Source: Candidatus Bathyarchaeota archaeon ex4484_135 (GTDB lineage: Archaea > Thermoproteota > Bathyarchaeia > EX4484-135). From it: 21,594 nt of DNA. Of this stretch, positions 6,150 to 12,794 are shown piece by piece (position 1 is the first letter of the stretch; every line of letters starts with the position of its first letter). The notes under the pieces are model-generated. The model made no database searches and was not told where the DNA came from. It worked only from the letters and a program-made list of their open reading frames with translations. Made by a program: the position numbers and the translations under genes. The stretch lies in NCBI GenBank assembly GCA_002255025.1, contig NJEJ01000018.1, positions 1 through 21,594 of the forward strand, given 5' to 3'.

Positions 6150-6860
6150 GTGCCTCCCTGGCGTCTGATAACGTCTTCTTGGCCTGACCCGGACTTCAAC
6201 TTGGCCTTCGAGTGGGGCCTCCTGGAGGCCGTCAAGTCGGGGAAAGCCCCTACCACGGTCAGGCTCTGGGTCAACGCCCCCTGTGTCGTGATAGACCGCT
6301 CAGGACGCTCATCGGTCGAGGTGAGGCTTGAGGCCTGCCGGGAACTCGGCCTGCCGGTCCTGAGGAGGCCAACAGCTGGAGGGGCTGTCTACCACGACGA
6401 GGGCAATTTGAACTGGACCGTCGTCGCCCGCAGGGAGGACATATGGCCCGTGAGGTGGCCTTCCGAGCTCGAGTCCCTTGCCTCGGGAGCCCTCATAGAC
6501 CTGCTGGCCAGCTTGGGCCTCAGAGGCCAGCTCAGGCCCCGAGAGGGCATCTTCGTGGGAGGCCTGAAGGTCTCTGGTATGGCTTTTTACGTGGGCCGCC
6601 AGGCCCTCATGGTGCACGGGACACTGCTCGTCTGCTCAGACCTCAGGGCCCTCAGGACGGTCCTCAGGTGTAAGTTCGAGGTGACGAACATATCTGATCT
6701 ATTGGGCTATAAGCTCGATCCTTGGTCTCTCGCACCCGACTTAGCCATTAGGCTCGCAAGGGCATTTGGGGCAGGACTGGTTAAGGGCACTCCTAGCGAT
6801 CATGAGCTAGATCTGGCCGAAGCCCTCAGGCCTAGGATGCGGCAAGCGGAAGGCAAATAA
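6150..6860 (+). CDS. lplA: Lipoate-protein ligase A type protein (BPL/LplA/LipB family)
   Basis: A 236-aa cofactor transferase of the biotin/lipoate ligase fold, probably attaching lipoate to K43 of the E2 just upstream. Motifs seen: RRPTAGGAVYHDEGNLNW (72-89), the lipoyl-AMP binding loop, with Ala in place of the more usual Gly in TGGG, and the key lysine K140 in FVGGLKVSGMAFY. It has the catalytic-domain length only. Archaeal ligases such as that of Thermoplasma need a separate small partner, LplB; no such gene is seen here. A LipM-like octanoyltransferase is the main alternative. The GTG start one base after the E2 stop indicates translational coupling. Context makes the pathway role likely, the exact reaction less so. 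Confidence 0.85.
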   Translation: MPPWRLITSSWPDPDFNLAFEWGLLEAVKSGKAPTTVRLWVNAPCVVIDRSGRSSVEVRLEACRELGLPVLRRPTAGGAVYHDEGNLNWTVVARREDIWPVRWPSELESLASGALIDLLASLGLRGQLRPREGIFVGGLKVSGMAFYVGRQALMVHGTLLVCSDLRALRTVLRCKFEVTNISDLLGYKLDPWSLAPDLAIRLARAFGAGLVKGTPSDHELDLAEALRPRMRQAEGK

Positions 6861-6889
6861 GGTCTCCTGCTGTCTGAGCCTAGGTGGTC

Positions 6890-7435
6890 ATGGTGAAGAA
6901 GGCCCTATTGGTCATAGATATGCTGAACGACTTCGTAGAGCCCAACGGTGCCCTCAGGGTCGAGAGGGCTGAACGCATAGTGCCGAAGCTTAAGGCCCTC
7001 CTGGACTGGGCCCGTGGGAAGGGCATACCGGTCATATATGCTTGTGATACCCACAGGAAGGGCGTTGATGCCGAATTGGCCTTATGGGGCGATCACGCCA
7101 TAGAGGGCACCTGGGGTGCCCAGGTCATAGAGGTCCTCAGGCCCAAGGAAGGCGATTTCGTGGTCAAGAAACGCCGTTATAGTGCCTTCTTCGGGACCGA
7201 TCTGGACCTGCTGTTGAGGGAGCTGGGCGTGGACACCCTCATACTGACCGGCCTGGTGACGAACGTATGCGTCCAGCACACGGCAGCAGATGCCTTCTTC
7301 AGGGGCTACAAGCTCGTGGTTGTATCGGATTGCTGTGAGGCCCTGACGGAGGAAGGCCACAAGAGGGCCCTTGAGTACATGAAGGCCGTTTACGGGGCCG
7401 AGATAAGGACGGCTGAAGAACTCATGGCCGAGTAA
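6890..7435 (+). CDS. pncA: Nicotinamidase (isochorismatase-like hydrolase)
   Basis: A 181-aa enzyme of the cysteine-hydrolase superfamily that converts nicotinamide to nicotinate. Counting from the ATG at 6890 (GTG 6884 is possible), the catalytic triad is D10 (VIDMLNDF), K94 (KKRRYSAF) and C127 (GLVTNVCVQHTA). The metal site fits D53, H55 (CDTHRKG) and H69 (GDHA), the spacing expected of true nicotinamidases rather than plain isochorismatases. TNVCVQHTAADAF is the family signature. The next gene is nicotinate phosphoribosyltransferase, which uses the product; together they make a two-step NAD salvage route, though 112 bp and a separate promoter lie between them. It starts 29 nt after lplA and may be read from that operon. 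Confidence 0.9.
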   Translation: MVKKALLVIDMLNDFVEPNGALRVERAERIVPKLKALLDWARGKGIPVIYACDTHRKGVDAELALWGDHAIEGTWGAQVIEVLRPKEGDFVVKKRRYSAFFGTDLDLLLRELGVDTLILTGLVTNVCVQHTAADAFFRGYKLVVVSDCCEALTEEGHKRALEYMKAVYGAEIRTAEELMAE

Positions 7436-7473
7436 GGCTTCGGTCCCGCCGGAGCGTGTCATGCTCAGAAGCC

Positions 7474-7478
7474 TTTTT
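7474..7478 (+). terminator. Oligo-T terminator after nicotinamidase
   Basis: A T5 tract within a small GCC-TTTTTA-GGC dyad lies 38 bp after the nicotinamidase stop and before the next promoter. Archaeal RNA polymerase terminates on such T tracts. Confidence 0.4.
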
Positions 7479-7506
7479 AGGCATGCTAACGGGCCGCCTG
7501 CGATAG

Positions 7507-7513
7507 GTTATAT
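7507..7513 (+). promoter_or_regulatory. TATA promoter of nicotinate phosphoribosyltransferase
   Basis: GTTATAT is centred about 38 nt before the ATG at 7548, predicting transcription near 7536 and a 12-nt leader containing GTGAGGAG. Confidence 0.5.
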
Positions 7514-7547
7514 GTGGGCTTGATACCTCAGCCTGGGGCGTGAGGAG

Positions 7548-8762
7548 ATGGCCCGTAGGATGTTCTACGTGGCCACGGACGAGGAGATAAAGAGCGGGAA
7601 GGCAACCGACATATACTTCATAAGGACGAAACGCATCCTCGAGGCCAAGGGCTTCTCGGGCACCAGGGTAGTGGCAGAAGTAACGGCCAGCAAGCTGCCA
7701 GAACGCTGGCCCTGGGGCATCCTCTGCGGTGTTGAAGAAGTGGCCAGGCTCTTCGAGGGCCTCCCGGTCAACGTCTATTGCATGCCGGAGGGGTCCGTCT
7801 TCTACACCAGGGATTACAGGGGCCTCAAGGAGCCCGTCATGTTCATAGAAGGGCCCTACGGTGAGTTCTGCGTGTATGAGACGCCCATGCTGGGCCTCCT
7901 GTGCCAGGCCTCGGGCGTGGCTACTAAGGCCGCTCGGGTGAAGAAGGCCGCTGGCAATTGCCTGGTCGTCTCCTTCGGGACCAGGAGGATGCACCCGGCC
8001 CTGGCACCCATGATAGATAGGGCCGCCTTCATAGGGGGCCTAGATGCCGTATCGAACGTCGTGGGGGCTGAGGCCGTGGGCCAGAAGCCGGTCGGGACCA
8101 TGCCCCACGCCCTAATAATAGTCATGGGGGACCAGGTGGCCGCCTGGAAGGCCTTCGACGAAGTCATGGAGCCCGACGTGCCGAGAGTGGCCCTCGTGGA
8201 CACGTATTATGACGAGAAGATAGAGGCCATCATGGCTGCTGAGGCCCTGGGCGAACGCCTCTTCGCCGTCCGCCTGGACACGCCAGGGTCGAGACGTGGC
8301 GATTTCGCGGAAATAATAAGGGAGGTCAGATGGGAGTTGGACATAAGGGGCTACAAGCATGTGAAGATATTCCTCTCCGGCGGTCTAGATGAGTACGTCA
8401 TACCGAAGCTGAAGAAGGCAGGTGCAGAAGCCTTCGGCGTCGGCACCTCCATAAGCAACGCACCCGTCGTGGACTTCGCCATGGACATAGTAGAGGTCGA
8501 GGGCCGTGGGCCGTGTGCTAAGAGGGGCAAGCTGGGAGGGAAGAAGCAGCTCTGGCGTTGCCCGGAGTGCCTCGTGGATTTGGTGATGCCCTTTGGGGCC
8601 AAGGGGCCCAAGTGCCCGAAGTGCGGGGGCGATATGGAGCCCATGCTCAAGCCCCTGGTGAAAGGGGGCCGTATAGTAGCTGAGCTGCCGGAGCCAGCTG
8701 AGATAAGGAAGTACGTGCTGGAGCAGCTGGAGAAGCTCGAATTGGAGTTCGAGGTCGAGTAG
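7548..8762 (+). CDS. pncB: Nicotinate phosphoribosyltransferase with C-terminal zinc ribbon
   Basis: A 404-aa archaeal-type NAPRTase. It joins nicotinate to PRPP to give nicotinate mononucleotide, with ATP coupling. Core motifs: VSFGTRRMHPALAPMIDRAA (141-160), TMPHALIIVMGDQ with the probable phosphorylated His at 187, LVDTYYDE (217-224) and SGGLDEY plus GVGTSISNAP for phosphate binding. A C4 zinc ribbon follows (C338, C341, C356, C359), ahead of a helical tail. A zinc-knuckle element is known in the Thermoplasma enzyme, so this is a family trait and not an oddity. The ATG has GTGAGGAG upstream. It follows nicotinamidase, which supplies nicotinate. Confidence is high. Confidence 0.93.
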   Translation: MARRMFYVATDEEIKSGKATDIYFIRTKRILEAKGFSGTRVVAEVTASKLPERWPWGILCGVEEVARLFEGLPVNVYCMPEGSVFYTRDYRGLKEPVMFIEGPYGEFCVYETPMLGLLCQASGVATKAARVKKAAGNCLVVSFGTRRMHPALAPMIDRAAFIGGLDAVSNVVGAEAVGQKPVGTMPHALIIVMGDQVAAWKAFDEVMEPDVPRVALVDTYYDEKIEAIMAAEALGERLFAVRLDTPGSRRGDFAEIIREVRWELDIRGYKHVKIFLSGGLDEYVIPKLKKAGAEAFGVGTSISNAPVVDFAMDIVEVEGRGPCAKRGKLGGKKQLWRCPECLVDLVMPFGAKGPKCPKCGGDMEPMLKPLVKGGRIVAELPEPAEIRKYVLEQLEKLELEFEVE

Positions 8763-8775
8763 GAGGTCGGAAGCC

Positions 8776-9108
8776 TTGTTGTTCAAGAAGCACCTAATAG
8801 AGAAGATATTGTCCGGTCGCAAGACGAGGACCATAAGGCGGACGGGTAGGTACAAGGTCGGCAAGGTCTACCCGATCCACGAGAGGCCTGGAGGGGCCGT
8901 GAGGGGCTGGATACTGATAAAGGACAAGAAGCCGAAGAAGCTCGGGGAGCTGACGGCCGAGGACGTGCTCCCAGATGGCTTCGACAGCTTAGAGGGCTTC
9001 GTGCGTGAATGGAAGAGTATATACGGCTCTTTTGACCCCGAGGAAACCGTCTGGCTCTACGATTTCGAGCTCACGAGGCCTGAGAAGGCCCGTGGCCAGG
9101 GGACCTAA
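8776..9108 (+). CDS. ASCH/PUA-like domain protein
   Basis: A 110-aa protein with the ASCH-type beginning: FKKHLIEKILSGRKTRTIRR followed by YKVGKVYPIHERPGG, then a hydrophobic strand (VRGWILIKDKK), an acidic helix (GELTAEDVLPDGFDSLEGFVREW) and a closing strand (ETVWLYDFEL). ASCH domains are PUA-related beta barrels that bind RNA or modified nucleotides; some are RNases or amidohydrolases. The TTG start at 8776 is set by a strong AGGAGGTC at 8761-8768; TTG 8779 is an alternative. It follows the NAPRTase stop by 13 nt and is probably in the same transcript, though no functional link to NAD salvage is evident. Confidence 0.8.
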   Translation: MLFKKHLIEKILSGRKTRTIRRTGRYKVGKVYPIHERPGGAVRGWILIKDKKPKKLGELTAEDVLPDGFDSLEGFVREWKSIYGSFDPEETVWLYDFELTRPEKARGQGT

Positions 9109-9814
9109 TTTTGGCCAGCCTTTTCTCGGGGAGCCCCAAGGCCTTCTCGAACTCGTAGACCACCCTTGAGGCCACGACCCAGGCGTCTAAGCCCTCCGGG
9201 TCAATCCTGGCCGTCTCGTCGGCGAGGGAGAGCGTCTCGTCCGTGAAGGACCCGTGGGGGAAGCCCCCTACTATCACCATGGGCTTTTCAAGGCCCGACA
9301 GGGGCCTGATGACCTCCTCGACCGTCTTGGGTTCGCCCTCGGTCGTGAAAATCACGACCTTATCTGGCTCAAGGCGTCCGACCAAATGGCTTATGCTCTC
9401 CTTCTTCAGGACGAGCAGAGGAGGCCCCCCGGGCGGGACCTGCCCTTCCTCGTAGAGCTGTTCTATGAGGCCCACGAACCTGTTGTAATTCTTCGGCAGC
9501 CTGGTGCTCGGGTCGATTTCTATCACGTGGCCATCTAGCGTGTGGACGTAGGTCCTCAACAGGCCCTCCCGGTTGAGGGGGCTCCCCATCACGGCCAACA
9601 AGGTCGTGTGGACCAAGTCGGGCCTACCACGCTTGTCGGCGTCCGGGAGGTTCCTCATGGCCGGGTGGTGCAAGGACCTGTCGAGCAAGATGGCACCGGG
9701 CCTCTTCCGCCTCGCACGGGCCGTCCTGACGATGGAAGGGTGCTTCCAGAGCTCCTTCGGGACCCTCTCGAGGGCCGACTCGGCCAAGACGAACAGGAGC
9801 GGCAAGCCAGGCAC
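9071..9814 (-). CDS. nep1: Nep1/Emg1 pseudouridine N1-methyltransferase (16S rRNA)
   Basis: A 247-aa SPOUT-class RNA methyltransferase that N1-methylates a pseudouridine in the small-subunit rRNA and assists 30S assembly. Seen: the N-terminal strand LPLLFVLAESALERVPKEL, the RNA-binding signature LPDADKRGRPDLVHTTLL (RGRPD-x-x-H at 62-69), LNREGLLRTYVHTLDGHVIEI, YNRFVGLIEQLYEEG, and the knotted SAM site near MVIVGGFPHGSF with SLADETARIDPEGLDAWVVASRVVYEFEKAL. Length is near the archaeal norm. The GTG at 9814 lies at the transcription start predicted from TAATTA at 9840-9845; TTG 9805 is an alternative. Its 3' end overlaps the convergent ASCH gene by 38 bp. Confidence 0.9.
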   Translation of the reverse strand: MPGLPLLFVLAESALERVPKELWKHPSIVRTARARRKRPGAILLDRSLHHPAMRNLPDADKRGRPDLVHTTLLAVMGSPLNREGLLRTYVHTLDGHVIEIDPSTRLPKNYNRFVGLIEQLYEEGQVPPGGPPLLVLKKESISHLVGRLEPDKVVIFTTEGEPKTVEEVIRPLSGLEKPMVIVGGFPHGSFTDETLSLADETARIDPEGLDAWVVASRVVYEFEKALGLPEKRLAKIRSPGHGPSQAS

Positions 9815-9818
9815 CGCC

Positions 9819-9845
9819 CATATAGGGCCTGCTGGGCCTAATTAC
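9819..9845. promoter_or_regulatory. Crossed divergent promoters of nep1 and the Rpp21-like gene
   Basis: CATATAGG (9819-9826) is placed to drive the rightward gene at 9853/9859, and TAATTA (9840-9845) to drive nep1 leftward from 9814. Each TATA box lies on the far side of the other, so the two pre-initiation complexes would overlap within a 38-bp gap. Confidence 0.4.
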
Positions 9846-9852
9846 CCTGGGC

Positions 9853-10083
9853 GTGCGGATGGACAGGTCCGAGAAGGCCATAGCACTCAGGCGTATAAGG
9901 CGGCTGTTCGAGCTGGCCCTCAAGGTCGTGAAGGAGGAGCCCGACCTGGCGGACCGCTATGCCGAGCTGGCCAGGCGGATAGCCATGAGGGCCAGGGTGA
10001 AGATACCGCCGGAGTACAAGCGGCTGATATGCAAGCGTTGCAAGCGTTTCATAGTGCCCGGGGCATATACAGGATACCGATAA
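9853..10083 (+). CDS. Rpp21/Rpr2-like RNase P protein, shortened
   Basis: A 76-aa protein matching the N-terminal part of Rpp21 (RNase P component 4): two basic helices (IALRRIRRLFELALKVVKEEPDLADRYAELARRIAMR) then IPPEYKRLICKRCKRFIVPG, with the first zinc pair C60 and C63. The family normally continues with basic strands and a second CxxC; here the frame stops at TAA 10081 after PGAYTGYR. In the -1 frame from the GGGG at 10060-10063 the sequence continues IYRIPIKGRRSRARSKASS to a TGA at 10124, which looks more like the family's continuation but still has no second Cys pair. Either the gene has been shortened or frameshifted, or the base count at the G run is wrong. ATG 9859 is an alternative start. 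Confidence 0.7.
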   Translation: MRMDRSEKAIALRRIRRLFELALKVVKEEPDLADRYAELARRIAMRARVKIPPEYKRLICKRCKRFIVPGAYTGYR

Positions 10084-10135
10084 AGGGCAGAAGGAGCAGG
10101 GCACGCTCTAAGGCGTCATCTTGAGCAACACAGTA

Positions 10136-10148
10136 TTTTTGTATTAGC
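10136..10148 (+). promoter_or_regulatory. T-run terminator and TATA-like promoter
   Basis: T5 at 10136-10140 could end the Rpp21-like transcript. The adjoining GTATTA is centred about 33 nt before the GTG at 10176 and is the best promoter candidate for the retropepsin-like gene. Confidence 0.3.
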
Positions 10149-10175
10149 TCGGGAACAGGGGCAGCTGGTGGTCAA

Positions 10176-10532
10176 GTGGGCCACATATACGTGGAAGCGG
10201 TTCTCAGGGGGGCCAGAAGGGAACGCCGCGTCCGCATGCTCGTCGACACCGGTGCGACATACACCATCATACCGCCCGAGCTGGCAGATGACATAGGGCT
10301 CGTGAGATTGCCCTTCAGGACGGAAGTGGTGTTGGCCGATGGCCGTAGGGCCGAGGTCGAGGCTGGCATAGCCGAGCTAAGTGCCGAGGGGAGGAGGGCA
10401 CCTGTTACTGTGCTAGTCATGCCCATCGAGGAGCCCCTGCTGGGCTCGGAGAGCTTGGAGGCCCTCGGGCTCAAGCCCAACCCGGAAACGGGCCGTCTTG
10501 AGCCCACCAGGGGCTACGCCGTGAGGGCATGA
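10176..10532 (+). CDS. Retropepsin-like aspartic protease domain protein
   Basis: A 118-aa single-domain protein of clan AA aspartic protease fold. The strand VRMLVDTGATYTIIP (19-33) has the catalytic motif D24-T25-G26. The later strands (TEVVLADGRRAEVEAGIAEL, PVTVLVMPIEEPLLGSESLEALGLK) match the prokaryotic retropepsin-like pattern, with LLGSESLEALGL as the usual C-terminal hydrophobic-Gly plus helix. Such proteins would act as homodimers; substrates in archaea are mostly unknown. The GTG at 10176 fits the upstream TATA-like element. The last 10 codons and stop lie in the first copy of a 31-bp tandem duplication, so the C-terminal tail sits in a recently rearranged spot. Confidence 0.8.
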   Translation: MGHIYVEAVLRGARRERRVRMLVDTGATYTIIPPELADDIGLVRLPFRTEVVLADGRRAEVEAGIAELSAEGRRAPVTVLVMPIEEPLLGSESLEALGLKPNPETGRLEPTRGYAVRA

Positions 10533-10564
10533 TCCCACCAGGGGCTACGCCGTGAGGGCATGAT
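10503..10564 (+). repeat. Exact 31-bp tandem duplication
   Basis: The 31 bp at 10503-10533, starting CCCACCAGGGGCTACGCC, are repeated without a mismatch and without a gap at 10534-10564. Copy 1 contains the end of the protease gene and its TGA; copy 2 is non-coding and abuts the promoter of the next gene (TATA 10568-10574). Confidence 0.95.
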
Positions 10565-10567
10565 AAG

Positions 10568-10574
10568 GTTATAA
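10568..10574 (+). promoter_or_regulatory. TATA promoter of the YhbY/CRM gene
   Basis: GTTATAA is centred about 35 nt before the ATG at 10606, giving a predicted 9-nt leader. It starts only four bases after the tandem duplication. Confidence 0.5.
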
Positions 10575-10605
10575 GGCTCCCCTGGGCCCGTGTGAGCGAT
10601 AGGTC

Positions 10606-10902
10606 ATGGTGTCTAGGCGTTTCAGGAGGCGTCTGGCGAGTGCCATGACGCAGGAGAAGCCGACCGTCTGGGTCGGGAAGTCCGGCGTATCAGAAGGGCT
10701 CATAGAAGAGGTCTCTAAACAGCTGGACGCCCGCAGGGCCGTAAAGGTGAAGGTCCAGAGGTCCCTCCTGGCCCGGTACACGGTCCGCGAGGTAGCCACG
10801 ATAGTGGCCGAGAAGACGGGTGCCGAGCTCATAGAGGTGAGGGGCCGGACCTTCGTGCTCTACAGGCGTAAGAGGTCGGCGAGGGGCCTGAGGAAGGCCT
10901 GA
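10606..10902 (+). CDS. YhbY/CRS1-YhbY (CRM) RNA-binding protein
   Basis: A 98-aa single CRM domain. The pattern is helix (RRFRRRLASAMTQEKPTVWVG), the GxxG-type loop KSGVSEG, helix (LIEEVSKQLDARRAVKVKV), RSLLARYTVREVATIVAEKTGAELIEVRGRTFVLYRRK and a basic tail. Stand-alone CRM proteins bind rRNA and assist large-subunit assembly in bacteria; the archaeal role is assumed to be similar. It has its own TATA promoter and a near-leaderless start. Its neighbours on the left (Nep1, Rpp21-like) also act on stable RNAs. Confidence 0.88.
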   Translation: MVSRRFRRRLASAMTQEKPTVWVGKSGVSEGLIEEVSKQLDARRAVKVKVQRSLLARYTVREVATIVAEKTGAELIEVRGRTFVLYRRKRSARGLRKA

Positions 10903-10968
10903 GGAGTTCGGGCTGGGCCCTGATAGGTCCCGGGTTGGCGGGCCTCTTCCAGCCGTTAGTGTTAAACG

Positions 10969-10998
10969 CCCCACCCCACGGGCCTGTGTGGGGTGGGG
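10969..10998 (+). promoter_or_regulatory. 11-bp G/C hairpin over the metV ribosome-binding site
   Basis: CCCCACCCCAC (10969-10979) pairs perfectly with GTGGGGTGGGG (10988-10998) around an 8-nt loop. The right arm is the only purine-rich stretch before the ATG at 11001 and ends two bases from it. In mRNA the stem would hide the ribosome-binding site; in DNA it could be a regulator site. Confidence 0.7.
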
Positions 10999-11000
10999 TC

Positions 11001-11651
11001 ATGATAATCACGGAGCCGAAGCCCGAGGAGGAAATCAAGGGCTACCTGGAGGGCTTCAACAAGATATTCATAATCGGCTGTGGTTCCTGTGCCACGAAGT
11101 GTGAGACGGGCGGCGAGGAACAAGTGAAGGCCATGGCCGAGACGCTGAGGAGCTGGGGCAAGGAAGTAACCGGCTGGGCAGTGCCCGAGGAATGCTGCGA
11201 TTACCGCTTCCTCCGCAGGGACGTCATAAGGCCCCACAAGGAGACCCTGGAGGCTGCTGATGCCGTCCTCGTCATGGCCTGTGGATCTGGCGTCCAGGCC
11301 GTGGCGGAAGTGACGGGCAAGCTGGTCGTGCCAGCCCTGAACACGGTCTTCATAGGCGTGACGGAACGCCTGAGGAACTTCCACGAGAGGTGCCGTGCCT
11401 GCGGCGATTGCCTGCTCTTCTACACGGGCGGCATATGCCCCGTGGCCCGCTGTGCAAAGGGCCTCTTAAACGGCCCCTGCGGCGGCCAGGCGAACGGGAA
11501 GTGCGAGGCCACCCAGTGGCAGACGGATTGTGCCTGGGTCCTCATATACGAGCGGCTCAAGGAGCAGGGCCGCCTGGACCTCTTCCTCAAGCCGAGGCTC
11601 CCGAAGGATTGGTCAGCCTGGTCTAAGCCTAGGGAGAGGGTGTGGAGGTGA
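11001..11651 (+). CDS. metV: MetV-like methylenetetrahydrofolate reductase partner, Fe-S protein
   Basis: A 216-aa protein of the methylene-THF reductase C-terminal (MetV) family, which partners MetF in acetogens and many archaea. Seen: FIIGCGSCATKCETGG (CxxCxxxC near 26-32), EECCDYRFL, a Rossmann-like strand DAVLVMACGSGVQAVAE, and a C-terminal Cys-rich part CRACGDCLLFYTGGICPVARC followed by GPCGGQ. These can carry iron-sulfur clusters and zinc for electron transfer. I chose ATG 11001 (MIITEPKPEEEIKGYL), the usual N-terminus; a TTG at 10935 would add 22 residues that are just the hairpin region translated. It lies 6 nt before metF, so the two are an operon. Together they probably reduce methylene- to methyl-tetrahydrofolate or a tetrahydropterin analogue. 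Confidence 0.88.
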   Translation: MIITEPKPEEEIKGYLEGFNKIFIIGCGSCATKCETGGEEQVKAMAETLRSWGKEVTGWAVPEECCDYRFLRRDVIRPHKETLEAADAVLVMACGSGVQAVAEVTGKLVVPALNTVFIGVTERLRNFHERCRACGDCLLFYTGGICPVARCAKGLLNGPCGGQANGKCEATQWQTDCAWVLIYERLKEQGRLDLFLKPRLPKDWSAWSKPRERVWR

Positions 11652-11657
11652 TAGGTG

Positions 11658-12602
11658 ATGGCCGAGAAGCCAGTTTACAGCTTGTTCATGAAGAACCTGA
11701 GGGCCGGCAAGTTCGTCTACACGGGCGAGGCCGAGCCACACAAGACGACCGACATATCGGACCTCATAGAGTCCTTCAAGGCCCTGAAGGGCTACGTCAT
11801 AGCCATAAACGTGACGGACAACCCGACTGCTTATGCCTACATATCGTCCTTAGTGGCCAGTTACCTGATACAGCGTGAGACGGGCATAGAAGCCATTTAC
11901 CAGGTGACGTGCCGCGACCGCAATCGCCTTGCCATAACATCGGACCTGTTAGGTGCCTACGCCTTGGGCATAAGGAATGTGCTGGCCCTGACGGGAGACC
12001 ACCCGTGTGTAGGCGATAACCCACAGGCCAAGCCCGTCTTCGACCTCGACTCGACCACGCTCCTCTACCTCATAAGGCGTATGGTCGACGAGGGCGTGGA
12101 CCTGGCCGGGAACAAGATAGAGCACCCGCCCAAGTTCCACGTGGGCATAGCTGCCAACCCGAACGCCGACCCGATAGAGCCAGAGCTGCTGAAGATAGAA
12201 CGCAAGGTCAGCCTGGGGGCCGAGTTCATACAGACGCAGTGCATATACGACATAGAGGTCGCCAAGGCCTTCTTGAAGGAGGCAGAACGCTGGAAGATCC
12301 CGGTCCTGATAGGCATAACGCCCTTCAAGTCCGTGGGCATGATGAAGTACATGATACAGTACGTCCCCGGCATAAAGGTGCCGAAGGAGATACAGGAACG
12401 CATCATAGAGGCCAAGAAGCGTGGCGGTAAGGAGGCCGTCTACGAGGAGAACATCGAGATATTCACGGAGATGATAAAGGAGCTCAAGCGGACCACGAGG
12501 CTGGCTGGCTGCCACATGATGGCTGTGGGCTTCGAGTGGATCGTCCCGAAGATAATCGAGCGTGTGGAGGGCGGCAGGCCGAGCTACATAGAGGCCTTGT
12601 AA
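11658..12602 (+). CDS. metF: Methylenetetrahydrofolate reductase (MetF)
   Basis: A 314-aa TIM-barrel reductase, normal length. It converts 5,10-methylene- to 5-methyl-tetrahydrofolate (or the archaeal pterin) for methionine synthesis or carbon flow through the methyl branch. Motifs: YTGEAEPHK with the catalytic Glu near the N-terminus, QVTCRDRNRLAITSDLLGAYALGIRNVLALTGDHP (characteristic TCRDRN and LTGDHP), KFHVGIAANPNAD, GAEFIQTQCIYD (FIQTQ) and IPVLIGITPFKS. ATG 11658 is chosen over GTG 11655 because GGAGGTGAT (11644-11652) gives it normal spacing. Directly follows metV, its presumed redox partner. The electron donor cannot be told from sequence. Confidence 0.93.
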   Translation: MAEKPVYSLFMKNLRAGKFVYTGEAEPHKTTDISDLIESFKALKGYVIAINVTDNPTAYAYISSLVASYLIQRETGIEAIYQVTCRDRNRLAITSDLLGAYALGIRNVLALTGDHPCVGDNPQAKPVFDLDSTTLLYLIRRMVDEGVDLAGNKIEHPPKFHVGIAANPNADPIEPELLKIERKVSLGAEFIQTQCIYDIEVAKAFLKEAERWKIPVLIGITPFKSVGMMKYMIQYVPGIKVPKEIQERIIEAKKRGGKEAVYEENIEIFTEMIKELKRTTRLAGCHMMAVGFEWIVPKIIERVEGGRPSYIEAL

Positions 12603-12613
12603 GGCCCTAGGGT

Positions 12614-12663
12614 GTTCTTTCTCCATGCTCTCCCGTTCTTTAATCCTCCCTTCCCTGTCTCCA
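12614..12663 (+). terminator. Pyrimidine-rich tract downstream of metF
   Basis: About 50 bases with very few purines (for example TTCTTTCTCC and CTCCCTTCCCTGTCTCC) begin 12 bp after the metF stop. Pyrimidine/T-rich tracts commonly end archaeal transcripts. The rest of the 192-bp gap up to 12794 holds the S19e promoter and nothing else I can support. Confidence 0.4.
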
Positions 12664-12752
12664 AGCTTAGCCTATCGGGACGCTCTTGCTTGGGCATTCT
12701 GTAGTGAGCGGTGCCTGGGTTATAGTGCCCGGCCCGCCCGCTGGGCTGAAGG

Positions 12753-12759
12753 TTAAATA
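12753..12759 (+). promoter_or_regulatory. TATA promoter of the S19e operon
   Basis: TTAAATA is centred about 39 nt before the TTG at 12795, predicting transcription near 12782 and a 13-nt leader that contains GGGAGGA. Confidence 0.5.
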
Positions 12760-12794
12760 GGGAGTCCTGCTGTCCCACCTGGGAGGATGGTGCC

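Noticed and set aside
9573..10124. 183-codon plus-strand frame across nep1 and the Rpp21-like gene
   Set aside because: Most of it is antisense to nep1; only its last 20 or so codons are interesting, as the possible frameshifted end of the Rpp21-like protein.
10935..11000. N-terminal extension of MetV from a TTG at 10935
   Set aside because: The 22 extra residues are the translated hairpin region and are not part of the family; ATG 11001 gives the usual N-terminus.
12584..12778. 64-codon minus-strand frame in the gap before S19e
   Set aside because: No family resemblance, no promoter or ribosome-binding site, and it spans a pyrimidine tract that better fits a terminator.
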